Program-made: the position numbers and the translations under genes
Notes under the pieces: model-generated
What the model was told of the DNA's origin: nothing
Seen by the model: only the letters and a program-made list of their open reading frames with translations
Database searches by the model: none
Origin: Chitinophagaceae bacterium
Lineage (GTDB): Bacteria > Bacteroidota > Bacteroidia > Chitinophagales > Chitinophagaceae
DNA length: 17,826 nucleotides
Direction: 5' to 3'
NCBI GenBank assembly: GCA_014379785.1
Contig: JACMLD010000527.1
Location: forward strand, 1 to 17,826
Shown: positions 1-7,092 of the stretch, piece after piece
Layout: each line of letters begins with the position of its first letter
How positions within the stretch are numbered: the first letter of the stretch is position 1

Positions 1-131
1 ATATTTCTGAGGTCACCGGTAATGAGATTATCCATTCCGATCACATGAAATCCTTCCTTGATAAAACGATCACAGAGGTGCGAGCCAAGAAACCCGGCTG
101 CACCTGTGATGAGAACTCTTTGACGGCTCAT
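1..131 (-). CDS. NAD-dependent sugar-nucleotide epimerase/decarboxylase, N-terminal part (UDP-glucuronate decarboxylase-like)
   Basis: The first 43 codons of an extended short-chain dehydrogenase are visible; the rest lies beyond the left edge. The start ATG (131-129) is followed by VLITGAAGFLGSH, the Rossmann GxxGxxG motif at residues 10-16. An Asp at residue 34 in GMDNLITGD sits where the NAD ribose is bound. The GAAGFLGSHLCD and MDNLITG wording is typical of UDP-glucuronate decarboxylases (UDP-xylose synthases). The gene lies 8 bp downstream of ugd, which would supply UDP-glucuronate, and this supports that reading. It is probably the last visible gene of the operon aminotransferase-ugd-SDR. 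A UDP-glucose or UDP-glucuronate 4-epimerase cannot be excluded because the catalytic YxxxK and substrate residues are not visible. Confidence 0.8.
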   Translation of the reverse strand, partial: MSRQRVLITGAAGFLGSHLCDRFIKEGFHVIGMDNLITGDLRN

Positions 132-139
132 TAAGTTAT

Positions 140-1474
140 TTATTTTTGGTAATTGCCATTGGTTGGTATAGCTACTGCTCTGCCTATGCTTTCATAATAA
201 AATCCGAGTTCTTTGATAGCGCCTGTATCAAACAGGTTACGGCCATCGAAGATCACCTTATTTTTCAAAACCGTTACCATTTTGAGGAAGTTAGGTGTAC
301 GGAACTCATTCCATTCTGTTGCAATGATCAAAGCATCGGCATCCTGCAGACACTCATACTGGTTTTCTGCATAGTGAATGGTATCACCCAGCAAACCGCG
401 TACGTTGTTGGTCGCTTCCGGATCAAATACAGAAATGGATGCACCTTCTTTCAAAAGCGCGTCAATCATGTAAAGAGCTGGTGCCTCACGGATATCATCG
501 GTATTCGGCTTGAAGGCAAGACCCCACAATGCAAACTTTTTCCCTTTGAGGTCGCCCTTGAAGTATTTGCGAATCTTTGGCATGAGATGGAGTTTCTGTC
601 TTTCGTTGACATCCATCACTGCATTCAGTATCTTGAATTCGTAGTTGACATCGTTTGATGATTTCACCAGCGCCTGCACGTCTTTCGGGAAGCAGCTTCC
701 GCCATACCCTATACCAGGAAACAGGAAACGTTTGCCGATGCGCTCGTCAGAGCCGATACCGCGACGAACCATATCAACGTCCGCTCCCAGCCTTTCGCAA
801 AGCTGAGCAACCTCATTCATAAAAGTGATTTTTGCTGCCAGAAAAGAGTTGGCAGCATATTTTGTAAGCTCGGCAGAACGCTCATCCATAAAGATGATAG
901 GATTCCCCTGGCGTACGAATGGATTGTACAGGTCACCCATGATCTTTCTGGCTCTTTCAGAGCTGGTGCCTATAACCACGCGATCAGGTTTCATAAAATC
1001 TTCTACCGCTACGCCTTCGCGAAGGAATTCCGGATTCGAAACCACATCAAACTCGCCTTTGTAGTTTTTAGAGATCGCAGCATGGACTTTTTCGGCAGTG
1101 CCTACGGGTACAGTGCTTTTATCAATGATCACTTTGTATTCGGTAAGGATTTTTCCCAGGTGATCAGATACACCGAGGATATATTTCAAATCCGCTGAGC
1201 CGTCTTCACCCGGAGGTGTAGGCAGGGCAAGAAAAATAATAGCAGCATCCTTGATACCATCTTCGAGCGAAGTGGTAAATCTCAGACGTTCTTCTTTCAG
1301 ATTTCTCAGAAAGAGCTTCTCCAGACCTGGTTCGTAGATTGTGATTTGTCCGTTCGTCAATTTATCGACTTTTACCTTGTCGATATCGATGCACGTCACA
1401 TCATTGCCGGTTTCTGCGAAGCATGTTCCGGTAACGAGACCAACGTAACCTGTGCCTACCACTGCAATTTTCAT
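140..1474 (-). CDS. ugd: UDP-glucose 6-dehydrogenase
   Basis: This cytoplasmic enzyme oxidises UDP-glucose to UDP-glucuronate with two NAD+, feeding exopolysaccharide or lipopolysaccharide sugar synthesis. The 444-residue length is normal for the family. Residues 7-12 are the NAD-binding GTGYVG. SNPEFLREG lies at about 146-154, the sugar-domain helix with NSFLAAKITFMNE at about 209-221 (Lys215, Asn220), and the catalytic Cys261 is in GYGGSCFPKD. FALWGLAFKPNTDDIREAP begins the C-terminal UDP-binding domain. The SNPEFLREG wording favours UDP-glucose over UDP-GlcNAc or UDP-ManNAc dehydrogenases. The start ATG at 1474 gives MKIAVVGTGYVG, the usual N-terminus. It is 28 bp downstream of the aminotransferase and 8 bp upstream of the SDR gene, so the three are probably one transcript. 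Confidence 0.96.
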   Translation of the reverse strand: MKIAVVGTGYVGLVTGTCFAETGNDVTCIDIDKVKVDKLTNGQITIYEPGLEKLFLRNLKEERLRFTTSLEDGIKDAAIIFLALPTPPGEDGSADLKYILGVSDHLGKILTEYKVIIDKSTVPVGTAEKVHAAISKNYKGEFDVVSNPEFLREGVAVEDFMKPDRVVIGTSSERARKIMGDLYNPFVRQGNPIIFMDERSAELTKYAANSFLAAKITFMNEVAQLCERLGADVDMVRRGIGSDERIGKRFLFPGIGYGGSCFPKDVQALVKSSNDVNYEFKILNAVMDVNERQKLHLMPKIRKYFKGDLKGKKFALWGLAFKPNTDDIREAPALYMIDALLKEGASISVFDPEATNNVRGLLGDTIHYAENQYECLQDADALIIATEWNEFRTPNFLKMVTVLKNKVIFDGRNLFDTGAIKELGFYYESIGRAVAIPTNGNYQK

Positions 1475-1502
1475 TTGGGCGGGTGTTTTTAGTGTTTATT
1501 AA

Positions 1503-2630
1503 TTAGTTTAAAAATTCTAAAACTTTGTCAATGATGTATTTCTGCTGATCTGCCGCCAGTTCGGTGTGCATCGGAAGCGATATCACTCTTTCTGTCAGCC
1601 AGTCTGTAGCAGGCAAATCGTATTCACTTCCCCCGAATGACGCAAACATTAGCTGCTTATGCGCCGGTACAGGGTAATAAATCATTGATGGAATCTGTTG
1701 TGTGGCAAGAAATTCGTTCAGACCGTTTCGGTCTGCGCCTTCAAGGATAAGGGTATATTGATGAAATACATGCTTGCTGTAAGAAGCCTGGAACGGCGTT
1801 GTAATCTTTGGGTGGCCGGCAAATGCTTTATCATATACTGAAGCAGCATGCCTTCTTGCATCGATATACTCATCAAGTTTTTTAAGCTTGACATTCAGAA
1901 CTGCTGCCTGGATAGAGTCCAGGCGGCTGTTGCAACCCACCAGATCATGATAATATCTTTTGCTCTGCCCATGATTGGCAACCATTTTCAACACGTTAGC
2001 TAACGCATCATCATTGGTAAATATTGCACCTCCGTCTCCATAGCAACCCAGATTCTTGGATGGGAAAAACGAAGTGGTGCCAATGGTTCCGATGGTTCCG
2101 GCTTTCTTTTTTTCACCGTTGCTGAACGTATAATCGCTCCCGATTGCCTGTGCATTGTCCTCGATCACAAAAAGACGATGCTCTTTTGCAATCTGCATGA
2201 TTTCCTCCATTCTGGCCGTATGACCGTACAGATGAACCGGAACGATTGCCTTTGTTTTTGGAGTAATGGCTTTCCTGATTGCTTCGGGTTCTATACAGAA
2301 GGTCTGCTTGTCGACTTCTACAAAAACCGGCTTCAGTCTCAGCAAAGCAATGACTTCTGTAGTGGCTACATATGTAAAAGACGGGGTAATCACTTCATCA
2401 CCCGGCTCGAGTCCCAGGGCCATCATGGCTATCTGCAGGGCATCCGTGCCGTTTGCACAGGTGATGGCATGCTTAACACCCATATAACTGGCAAGCGCAG
2501 TTGAAAACTCCTGAACAGCGGGCCCCTGTATGAAGCTGGCATTGTCCAGCACTGTCTGTATTCCCAGGTCTACCTCTTCCTTGATCTTCTTATACTGTGT
2601 TTTGAGGTCCACCATCTGGATTGGTAACAT
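1503..2630 (-). CDS. DegT/DnrJ/EryC1/StrS-family PLP sugar aminotransferase (WbpE-like)
   Basis: This is a PLP-dependent aminotransferase acting on a keto-sugar nucleotide, 375 residues, the normal family length. Visible landmarks are CANGTDALQ (58-66, PLP phosphate site), EVITPSFTYVAT (79-90), VIEDNAQ with Asp158 (pyridine-nitrogen ligand), the Schiff-base Lys192 in SFFPSKNLGCYGDGGA, and NSRLD (234-238). SFFPSKNLGCYGDGGA and the HGQSKRYYH region read most like WbpE/WlbE, which aminate the 3-keto group of UDP-GlcNAcA derivatives. The dehydrogenase and acetyltransferase partners of that pathway are not in the window. The neighbour is ugd, so the true substrate could instead be a keto-sugar derived from UDP-glucuronate. 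It is the first gene of the minus-strand sugar operon, with a candidate promoter about 25 bp upstream of its ATG. Confidence 0.9.
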   Translation of the reverse strand: MLPIQMVDLKTQYKKIKEEVDLGIQTVLDNASFIQGPAVQEFSTALASYMGVKHAITCANGTDALQIAMMALGLEPGDEVITPSFTYVATTEVIALLRLKPVFVEVDKQTFCIEPEAIRKAITPKTKAIVPVHLYGHTARMEEIMQIAKEHRLFVIEDNAQAIGSDYTFSNGEKKKAGTIGTIGTTSFFPSKNLGCYGDGGAIFTNDDALANVLKMVANHGQSKRYYHDLVGCNSRLDSIQAAVLNVKLKKLDEYIDARRHAASVYDKAFAGHPKITTPFQASYSKHVFHQYTLILEGADRNGLNEFLATQQIPSMIYYPVPAHKQLMFASFGGSEYDLPATDWLTERVISLPMHTELAADQQKYIIDKVLEFLN

Positions 2631-2653
2631 AGGCGAACATGTTTATTAGGCCG

Positions 2654-2661
2654 CAAAAATA
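2654..2661 (-). promoter_or_regulatory. Candidate Bacteroidota -7 box for the sugar-nucleotide operon
   Basis: Read on the minus strand this is TATTTTTG followed by C, matching the TAnnTTTG box used by the main Bacteroidota sigma factor. A TTTC about 18 nt upstream (2680-2683) could serve as a weak -33 element (consensus TTTG). The aminotransferase ATG at 2630 lies 23 bp downstream, which leaves a plausible short leader. It was inferred by motif only. Confidence 0.45.
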
Positions 2662-2692
2662 ATAAAATATAGGTAGGGTGAAAGTTTGATTT

Positions 2693-2700
2693 TAGATTTG
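2693..2700 (+). promoter_or_regulatory. Candidate Bacteroidota -7 box for waaA
   Basis: TAGATTTG followed by CC fits TAnnTTTG and lies 23 bp upstream of the GTG start of waaA. No TTTG is seen at the expected -33 distance, so only half of the promoter consensus is present. Together with the minus-strand box at 2654-2661 it would make the 93 bp gap a back-to-back divergent promoter region. Confidence 0.4.
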
Positions 2701-2723
2701 CCTATACTTAACCCTTTCATAAC

Positions 2724-3995
2724 GTGGGATTAATACTTTACAGGTTGTTTTGGGTGCTTTACAGGGCGGGTGCCGCTCTCATTTCCCCCTGGAACCCGAA
2801 AGGACGGCTGTGGATCGCCGGCCGAAAGGGCATTTTCCCGAAAATAGAGGCCGCGCTCGCTGCCAGACCACTTCAGTCCTCGCGAGTCTGGATGCATTGC
2901 GCTTCGCTGGGGGAGTTTGAACAGGGAAGGCCGCTGGTAGAGGAACTGAAAAGAAAATACCCTGAAACTGCGGTTGTTATCAGCTTCTTTTCTCCCTCCG
3001 GTTATGAAATTCGAAAGGATTACCCACTGGCTGACCACGTCTTTTATCTTCCTGTGGATTCGGAAAAAAATGCAGAAAGGCTTATTTCCCTTATAAAACC
3101 GTCGCTCGTCCTCTGGGTAAAATACGAATACTGGCATTTCTACCTTCTGGCACTGAAAAAAGCTGAAATCCCCGTTTTGCTGGTTTCAGGACTTTTCAGG
3201 CAGAGCCAGCCATTTTTTCAATGGTATGGGGGCTTCCAGAGAGATATTCTGGCCAACTTTTCCAGGCTTTTCGTCCAGAATCAGCATTCGCGCGATCTGC
3301 TCGGCAGCATTGGCATCACGGGAAACGTTACGGTCAGTGGCGATACACGTTTTGACCGGGTCATTGCAATAGCCAATGGATTTTCCCCCATTCCCCTCAT
3401 CGACAGTTTTATCTCTGGCCGTCCGACACTGGTGGCCGGCAGCACATGGCAGGACGACGAAGAAGAAATAGACCATTTTGCAAATACTCACCCCGCCATG
3501 CGGTTTATCATTGCACCCCATGAAATTGACGAGCCCAGGCTCAAAGAAGTGGAATCTCTTTTTAAACAGAGTGCGCGATATTCCGAATATCAGAAAAACC
3601 CTTCAACTGAGCGCAACACGGAAGCAAACGTGCTTATCATCGACAATATCGGCATGCTTTCAAAACTATACCATTATGCAACCATCGCTTTTATAGGCGG
3701 CGGGTTCGGCGACGATGGCATACACAACGTGCTGGAAGCGGCAGTGTATGGCAAACCCATTATTCATGGACCGGAATACGAAAAATTTGCGGAAGCGACA
3801 GACCTGGTGGATCTTAAGGCTTCATGGCCCGTCGAAAGCGCCATTGAATTTGAAAAAGTACTGAGTGGATTATTGTCGGATACGGCTGTTTATAATGCTT
3901 CTGCAAGAGCCGCGAGGGAATATGTGGCTGCCAACGCCGGTGCCACAGCAAAAATCATGAATTATATTCAGGAAAAACGCCTCCTGACAAGCTGA
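2724..3995 (+). CDS. waaA: 3-deoxy-D-manno-octulosonic acid (Kdo) transferase
   Basis: This enzyme transfers Kdo from CMP-Kdo to the lipid A precursor at the inner face of the cytoplasmic membrane, an early step of LPS core synthesis. The protein has 423 residues, typical of the family. It opens with a hydrophobic N-terminal anchor (about 3-22). WMHCASLGEFEQGRP at 56-70 holds the presumed catalytic Glu64. It continues with WVKYEYWHF, SGDTRFDRV, the APHE motif and GGGFGDDGIHNVLEAAVYG, the C-terminal GT-B donor-binding motif of this family. The start is GTG at 2724; no ATG lies close by in frame and the N-terminal wording matches the family from this point. The last 28 bp overlap the 3' end of the convergent unknown gene. 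Confidence 0.95.
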   Translation: MGLILYRLFWVLYRAGAALISPWNPKGRLWIAGRKGIFPKIEAALAARPLQSSRVWMHCASLGEFEQGRPLVEELKRKYPETAVVISFFSPSGYEIRKDYPLADHVFYLPVDSEKNAERLISLIKPSLVLWVKYEYWHFYLLALKKAEIPVLLVSGLFRQSQPFFQWYGGFQRDILANFSRLFVQNQHSRDLLGSIGITGNVTVSGDTRFDRVIAIANGFSPIPLIDSFISGRPTLVAGSTWQDDEEEIDHFANTHPAMRFIIAPHEIDEPRLKEVESLFKQSARYSEYQKNPSTERNTEANVLIIDNIGMLSKLYHYATIAFIGGGFGDDGIHNVLEAAVYGKPIIHGPEYEKFAEATDLVDLKASWPVESAIEFEKVLSGLLSDTAVYNASARAAREYVAANAGATAKIMNYIQEKRLLTS

Positions 3996-4741
3996 TAAAA
4001 GTGCTGTGTGGTGGTTTTGCCGTCATCCCAACCCAGTTTCACTTTCAACTCCCTTTCAATCCAGTACTGTGCTTCGGGTAATATGCGGAGATTATTGATG
4101 GTCTTGATACTTCTTTCATACATGGCCTCATCACCCCGGAAAAGTTCACTGATAAAAACATAACGATCATTGATGCCTATTCCTTTTTTGAGGTCGCGGA
4201 TTGGTGCATCAGTCAATACTTCTGCGAGTTCAGTTTTGCCGGATTTGAGCGTTTCATTGAGCGATATCGATCGGTTACCGATGATATCATTCAAATCTCT
4301 TCCCTGGTGCTGCTGATGTGCAAGGGTTGGTGTCTCATGTACCGGGTCAAACAGCCATCCGGACTGTTCCCGCTCTTCTTTGCGTGAGCCATTCCCATTC
4401 AATACAGGCGCGGGAGGCGGAGGAATAAAGGTATTGGATTTTTCAACTTCTGCAACGGGCTCGGAGATTGGTGTGGCGATGGCCAAAGCTGTTGATTCAG
4501 TTATTACCGGAACCTCAGCAATTGTTACAGGAAGATCGATTTCAGGAGTGGACTGATTCATTCTATTGCCCGATGGAAAAACAACCGCTACTTTTGCCGT
4601 GCCAGTATATTGGCGCTGCGCAGGCGCGGCACCCTTAAGGACGGCCTGAAGTTGCTCAACTGTTTCGAGCAGCGCAGAAGTATCAGCATTTTGACGGGCC
4701 TGCTCGTGCAATTTGTATATCAGAGCTTTAACTCTTTCCAT
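3968..4741 (-). CDS. Uncharacterised protein with Pro-rich linker and conserved C-terminal domain
   Basis: I do not recognise a named function. The 257-residue product has no signal peptide or membrane segment. Residues 1-36 look like an amphipathic helix (MERVKALIYKLHEQARQ). Residues about 60-145 are low-complexity and Pro/Glu/Thr-rich with a PPPPAP run, probably disordered. Residues about 148-257 are a compact charged domain with INDRYVFISELFRGDEAMYE, then ILPEAQYWIERELKVKLGW and a basic end, LVRRRFS. From memory, this C-terminal domain recurs in hypothetical proteins of Chitinophagaceae. The gene is convergent with waaA, overlapping it by 28 bp, and divergent from tdk with a 71 bp gap. The layout of helix, flexible linker and folded domain would suit a scaffold or regulatory protein, but that is a guess. 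Confidence 0.8.
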   Translation of the reverse strand: MERVKALIYKLHEQARQNADTSALLETVEQLQAVLKGAAPAQRQYTGTAKVAVVFPSGNRMNQSTPEIDLPVTIAEVPVITESTALAIATPISEPVAEVEKSNTFIPPPPAPVLNGNGSRKEEREQSGWLFDPVHETPTLAHQQHQGRDLNDIIGNRSISLNETLKSGKTELAEVLTDAPIRDLKKGIGINDRYVFISELFRGDEAMYERSIKTINNLRILPEAQYWIERELKVKLGWDDGKTTTQHFYQLVRRRFS

Positions 4742-4812
4742 GGGTTATGGTACATTTGAGTTTTGAGACCATTATAAAGTTAGGAACAATTATTAAGCAA
4801 ACTTGTTAAAGC

Positions 4813-5382
4813 ATGTTTATTGAACCCAATCTTTCGGGTGGACGGCGGGGTTGGATTGAAGTGATCTGCGGTTCCATGTTCAGCGGAAAAACAGAAGAAC
4901 TTATCCGGCGTCTAAAAAGGGCAAAAATCGCGAACCTGAAAGTGGAAATTTTTAAACCCTCTGTTGACACCCGCTATGACGAACAAAAGATCGTCTCCCA
5001 CGATGAGAACGCCATACTTTCAACACCAATAGACAATTCGCAGACAATCCTGCTGCTGGCCAGTGATGTTGACGTTGTAGGCATCGATGAAGCCCAGTTT
5101 TTTGACGACCAGCTGCCCGATGTCTGTGATCAGCTCGCATCACAGGGTACCAGGGTGATTGTCGCCGGTCTCGACATGGACTATCGCGGAAAAGCATTTG
5201 GTCAGATGCCTTTTCTCCTCGCTAAAGCTGATTATATTACCAAGTTACATGCCATTTGCGTTCAATGTGGAAACATTGCAAGCTTCTCGTTTCGCAAAAC
5301 TGCACAATCGGGGCAGCTTCTGATTGGAGAAAAAGACCATTACGAACCAAGATGCAGGCACTGTTACTATAACAAACCATGA
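4813..5382 (+). CDS. tdk: Thymidine kinase (type II)
   Basis: This cytoplasmic enzyme phosphorylates thymidine to dTMP with ATP in the pyrimidine salvage pathway. The 189-residue length is typical of bacterial type II enzymes. The P-loop GSMFSGKT is at residues 20-27. IDEAQFFD (91-98) contains the catalytic Glu93. DMDYRGKAFG (121-130) is the usual segment following the nucleotide core. Four cysteines, CVQC (149, 152) and CRHC (181, 184), form the structural zinc site, and the lasso segment lies between the two pairs. The last codons overlap the ccmB start by 4 bp (ATGA), so the two are probably translationally coupled despite unrelated roles. Confidence 0.96.
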   Translation: MFIEPNLSGGRRGWIEVICGSMFSGKTEELIRRLKRAKIANLKVEIFKPSVDTRYDEQKIVSHDENAILSTPIDNSQTILLLASDVDVVGIDEAQFFDDQLPDVCDQLASQGTRVIVAGLDMDYRGKAFGQMPFLLAKADYITKLHAICVQCGNIASFSFRKTAQSGQLLIGEKDHYEPRCRHCYYNKP

Positions 5383-6038
5383 AGTCCGTCAGACAGATAA
5401 TAGCACTTTTTAAGAAAGACCTTTTGCTGGAGATCCGTCAGCAATACAGCTTTTACGGTATCATATTATATGTGGCGGCAACGATCTTTGTTTTATACCT
5501 GGCCATGGGGAACCCCGAGGCAGATGTATGGAACGGACTGTTCTGGATCATGCAGCTCTTCATTTGTGTAAATGCTGTTGCAAAAAGTTTTTTGCAGGAA
5601 AGTCGCGGCCGCATGCTTTATTTCTACAGCATTGCCGGGGCCAGGGATTTCATTCTGGCAAAACTTCTTTTTAATACCCTGCTGATGGCCGTTATGAGCC
5701 TGGTCAGCTGGCTGCTCTTCGTATTGCTGCTTGGCAATCCGATTCAGAACCCTTTCAGGTTTGTGGCCATCGCTGTTTTTGGCGGGTTTGGAATCAGCCT
5801 TGTATTTACATTCCTTTCGGCTATATCTGCCAGGGCCCAGCAAAATGCGGCGATGATGGCCATTCTCGGATTCCCACTGATCGTACCCCAGGTATTGTTG
5901 CTGATGAAACTGAGCACGGTCGCATTTTCGGATGTGCTTCAGACCGGACTTACCCAGATGATTTTGTTGCTCGCAGCACTGAATATACTGGTCATTGCCC
6001 TTTCAATTATCCTTTTTCCTTTTCTCTGGAAGGATTAG
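5379..6038 (+). CDS. ccmB: Haem exporter membrane protein CcmB
   Basis: CcmB is the integral membrane subunit of the CcmABCD transporter that takes part in haem delivery for cytochrome c maturation. The 219-residue length is the family norm. The N-terminal IIALFKKDLLLEIRQQYSF precedes the first membrane helix. About six hydrophobic segments follow, with SFLQESRGRMLYFYS, SAISARAQQNAAMMAILGFPLIVP and the FPFLWKD end matching family wording. The gene starts inside the tdk stop codon region (4 bp overlap). The ATPase partner CcmA is not in the window. ccmC follows after 79 bp, with a candidate promoter of its own. Confidence 0.93.
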   Translation: MKSVRQIIALFKKDLLLEIRQQYSFYGIILYVAATIFVLYLAMGNPEADVWNGLFWIMQLFICVNAVAKSFLQESRGRMLYFYSIAGARDFILAKLLFNTLLMAVMSLVSWLLFVLLLGNPIQNPFRFVAIAVFGGFGISLVFTFLSAISARAQQNAAMMAILGFPLIVPQVLLLMKLSTVAFSDVLQTGLTQMILLLAALNILVIALSIILFPFLWKD

Positions 6039-6079
6039 GAATCTTTTTCATATTTATATATTTGTCCCGGGGTTTACAC

Positions 6080-6087
6080 TAATTTTG
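6080..6087 (+). promoter_or_regulatory. Candidate Bacteroidota -7 box for ccmC
   Basis: TAATTTTG followed by CCC matches TAnnTTTG exactly and sits 30 bp upstream of the chosen ccmC ATG at 6118. A TTTG at 6061-6064 may be the -33 element, but its spacing of 15 nt is shorter than the usual 17 or more. The box lies in the 79 bp gap between ccmB and ccmC, so ccmC-ccmD may have their own transcript. It also argues against the much earlier in-frame ATG at 5995. Confidence 0.5.
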
Positions 6088-6117
6088 CCCCACTTCCCCA
6101 AAAATTATAAAAGAGAT

Positions 6118-6786
6118 ATGCGCAGATCGTGGTGGAAAATATTGAGTATCGCATTACTGTGTTATACGATCATTGCGGGATTTCTCGGAGGCGTTCCCGC
6201 AAAGCCAATTCTGAATGAAACCATCCGCAATCTCTATTTTCATGTCGCCATGTGGTTTGCAATGATGATCTTTTTTCTTGTCTCCCTGATCTATTCTATC
6301 AAATATCTGAGAGGCGGAAAATTAAAAAATGATTTCTACGCCGCTGAATTTGCAAATACCGGAATACTGTTTACCATCCTGGGATTGGTTACTGGCGCGG
6401 TTTGGGCAAATTATACCTGGGGAAAACCATGGAGCAATGACATCAAACAAATCGGTGCCGCCATATCACTACTCATTTATCTCGCCTACCTTGTGCTCAG
6501 AAATGCGGTTACGGATCTTGATAAAAGAGCAAGGGTAGCAGCTGTATATAATGTATTTGCTTTTTTTATGCTGATCCCTACCCTTTGGATCATTCCGCGA
6601 CTGGTGGAAAGCCTTCATCCCGGTGGTATGGGTAATCCGGCATTCAATACAAAAGACATCGATTCGAGAATGCGGATTATTTTCTGGTTTGGTGCGGTAC
6701 CGGGGTGGACATTGCTCGGACTATGGATGACATCACTCCGTATCAGAATGAGATTTATTGAAGAGAAACAATTATCGAATGGATAA
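6118..6786 (+). CDS. ccmC: Cytochrome c biogenesis membrane protein CcmC/CcsA family
   Basis: CcmC binds haem at the periplasmic face and hands it to CcmE. With ATG at 6118 the protein has 222 residues and six predicted membrane segments. This ATG follows AAAAGAGAT and gives a normal CcmC N-terminus. An in-frame ATG at 5995 would add 41 residues, overlap ccmB and read through a promoter-like sequence. NLYFHVAMW carries His42 and ESLHPGG carries His167, the two expected axial haem ligands. The haem-contacting tryptophan-rich loop reads WANYTWGKPWSNDIKQIGAAI (96-116), shown here only as landmarks W101, W105 and D108. It is altered from the WGxxWxWDxRLT motif of proteobacterial CcmC: the Trp before Asp is Asn107. 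It overlaps the CcmD-like gene by 8 bp. Confidence 0.9.
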   Translation: MRRSWWKILSIALLCYTIIAGFLGGVPAKPILNETIRNLYFHVAMWFAMMIFFLVSLIYSIKYLRGGKLKNDFYAAEFANTGILFTILGLVTGAVWANYTWGKPWSNDIKQIGAAISLLIYLAYLVLRNAVTDLDKRARVAAVYNVFAFFMLIPTLWIIPRLVESLHPGGMGNPAFNTKDIDSRMRIIFWFGAVPGWTLLGLWMTSLRIRMRFIEEKQLSNG

Positions 6787-7006
6787 AAGAATATTAAGGT
6801 GGCTCTTTTCTTTCGTTGCTGTCATGATCGGTCTTGCCGCCAGTGCGCAGGATAACGTCAACGATCAACCGCAGATGGCTGATGCGATGAGAAGAGACGG
6901 TAAAATTTATGTGGTGGTAGCTGTCCTATTGGTAGTGCTGCTGGGTATGTTTGTGTATATGTTCAGAATAGATAGAAAACTGACCAGGCTGGAAAAAAGC
7001 AACTAA
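6779..7006 (+). CDS. CcmD-family small membrane protein
   Basis: This is a 75-residue protein with an N-terminal signal-like hydrophobic stretch (RWLFSFVAVMIGLAASAQ). A short acidic/polar segment and a single strong membrane helix (IYVVVAVLLVVLLGMFVYMF, about 45-64) follow, then a basic, helical tail (RIDRKLTRLEKSN). Size, topology and position directly after ccmC match the small CcmD-type proteins that stabilise the CcmC-haem-CcmE step. The ATG at 6779 overlaps the ccmC stop by 8 bp. An in-frame ATG at 6758 would add seven residues ahead of an already good signal-like start and is less likely. Family assignment rests on context and topology, because CcmD proteins share little sequence. CcmE and CcmF do not follow here. 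Confidence 0.8.
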   Translation: MDKRILRWLFSFVAVMIGLAASAQDNVNDQPQMADAMRRDGKIYVVVAVLLVVLLGMFVYMFRIDRKLTRLEKSN

Positions 7007-7092
7007 TCTGCGTCCGGATAGAAATTAAAGTTCGATCAGGACGTTTAATACTAACAAACGATTGTTTACCTATAATTATTAAAAAAAATCTC

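Noticed and set aside
146..658. 170-codon plus-strand open frame opposite ugd
   Set aside because: It lies wholly within the antisense strand of a well-supported gene and shows no recognisable protein features. Similar shadows over the fibre genes (for example 10097-10657 and 13577-14041) were rejected for the same reason.
5995..6117. Longer ccmC reading frame starting at 5995
   Set aside because: The extension overlaps ccmB, lacks the usual CcmC N-terminus and covers a promoter-like TAATTTTG box. ATG at 6118 gives the family's normal length.
6758..6778. Earlier ATG for the CcmD-family gene
   Set aside because: It adds only seven residues ahead of a good signal-like N-terminus and deepens the overlap with ccmC. 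ATG at 6779 fits better.
7007..7092. Regulatory element upstream of glutamate dehydrogenase
   Set aside because: The gap is A/T-rich with TATAATTATT near the start codon, but no convincing TAnnTTTG box, riboswitch-like structure or operator palindrome could be supported.
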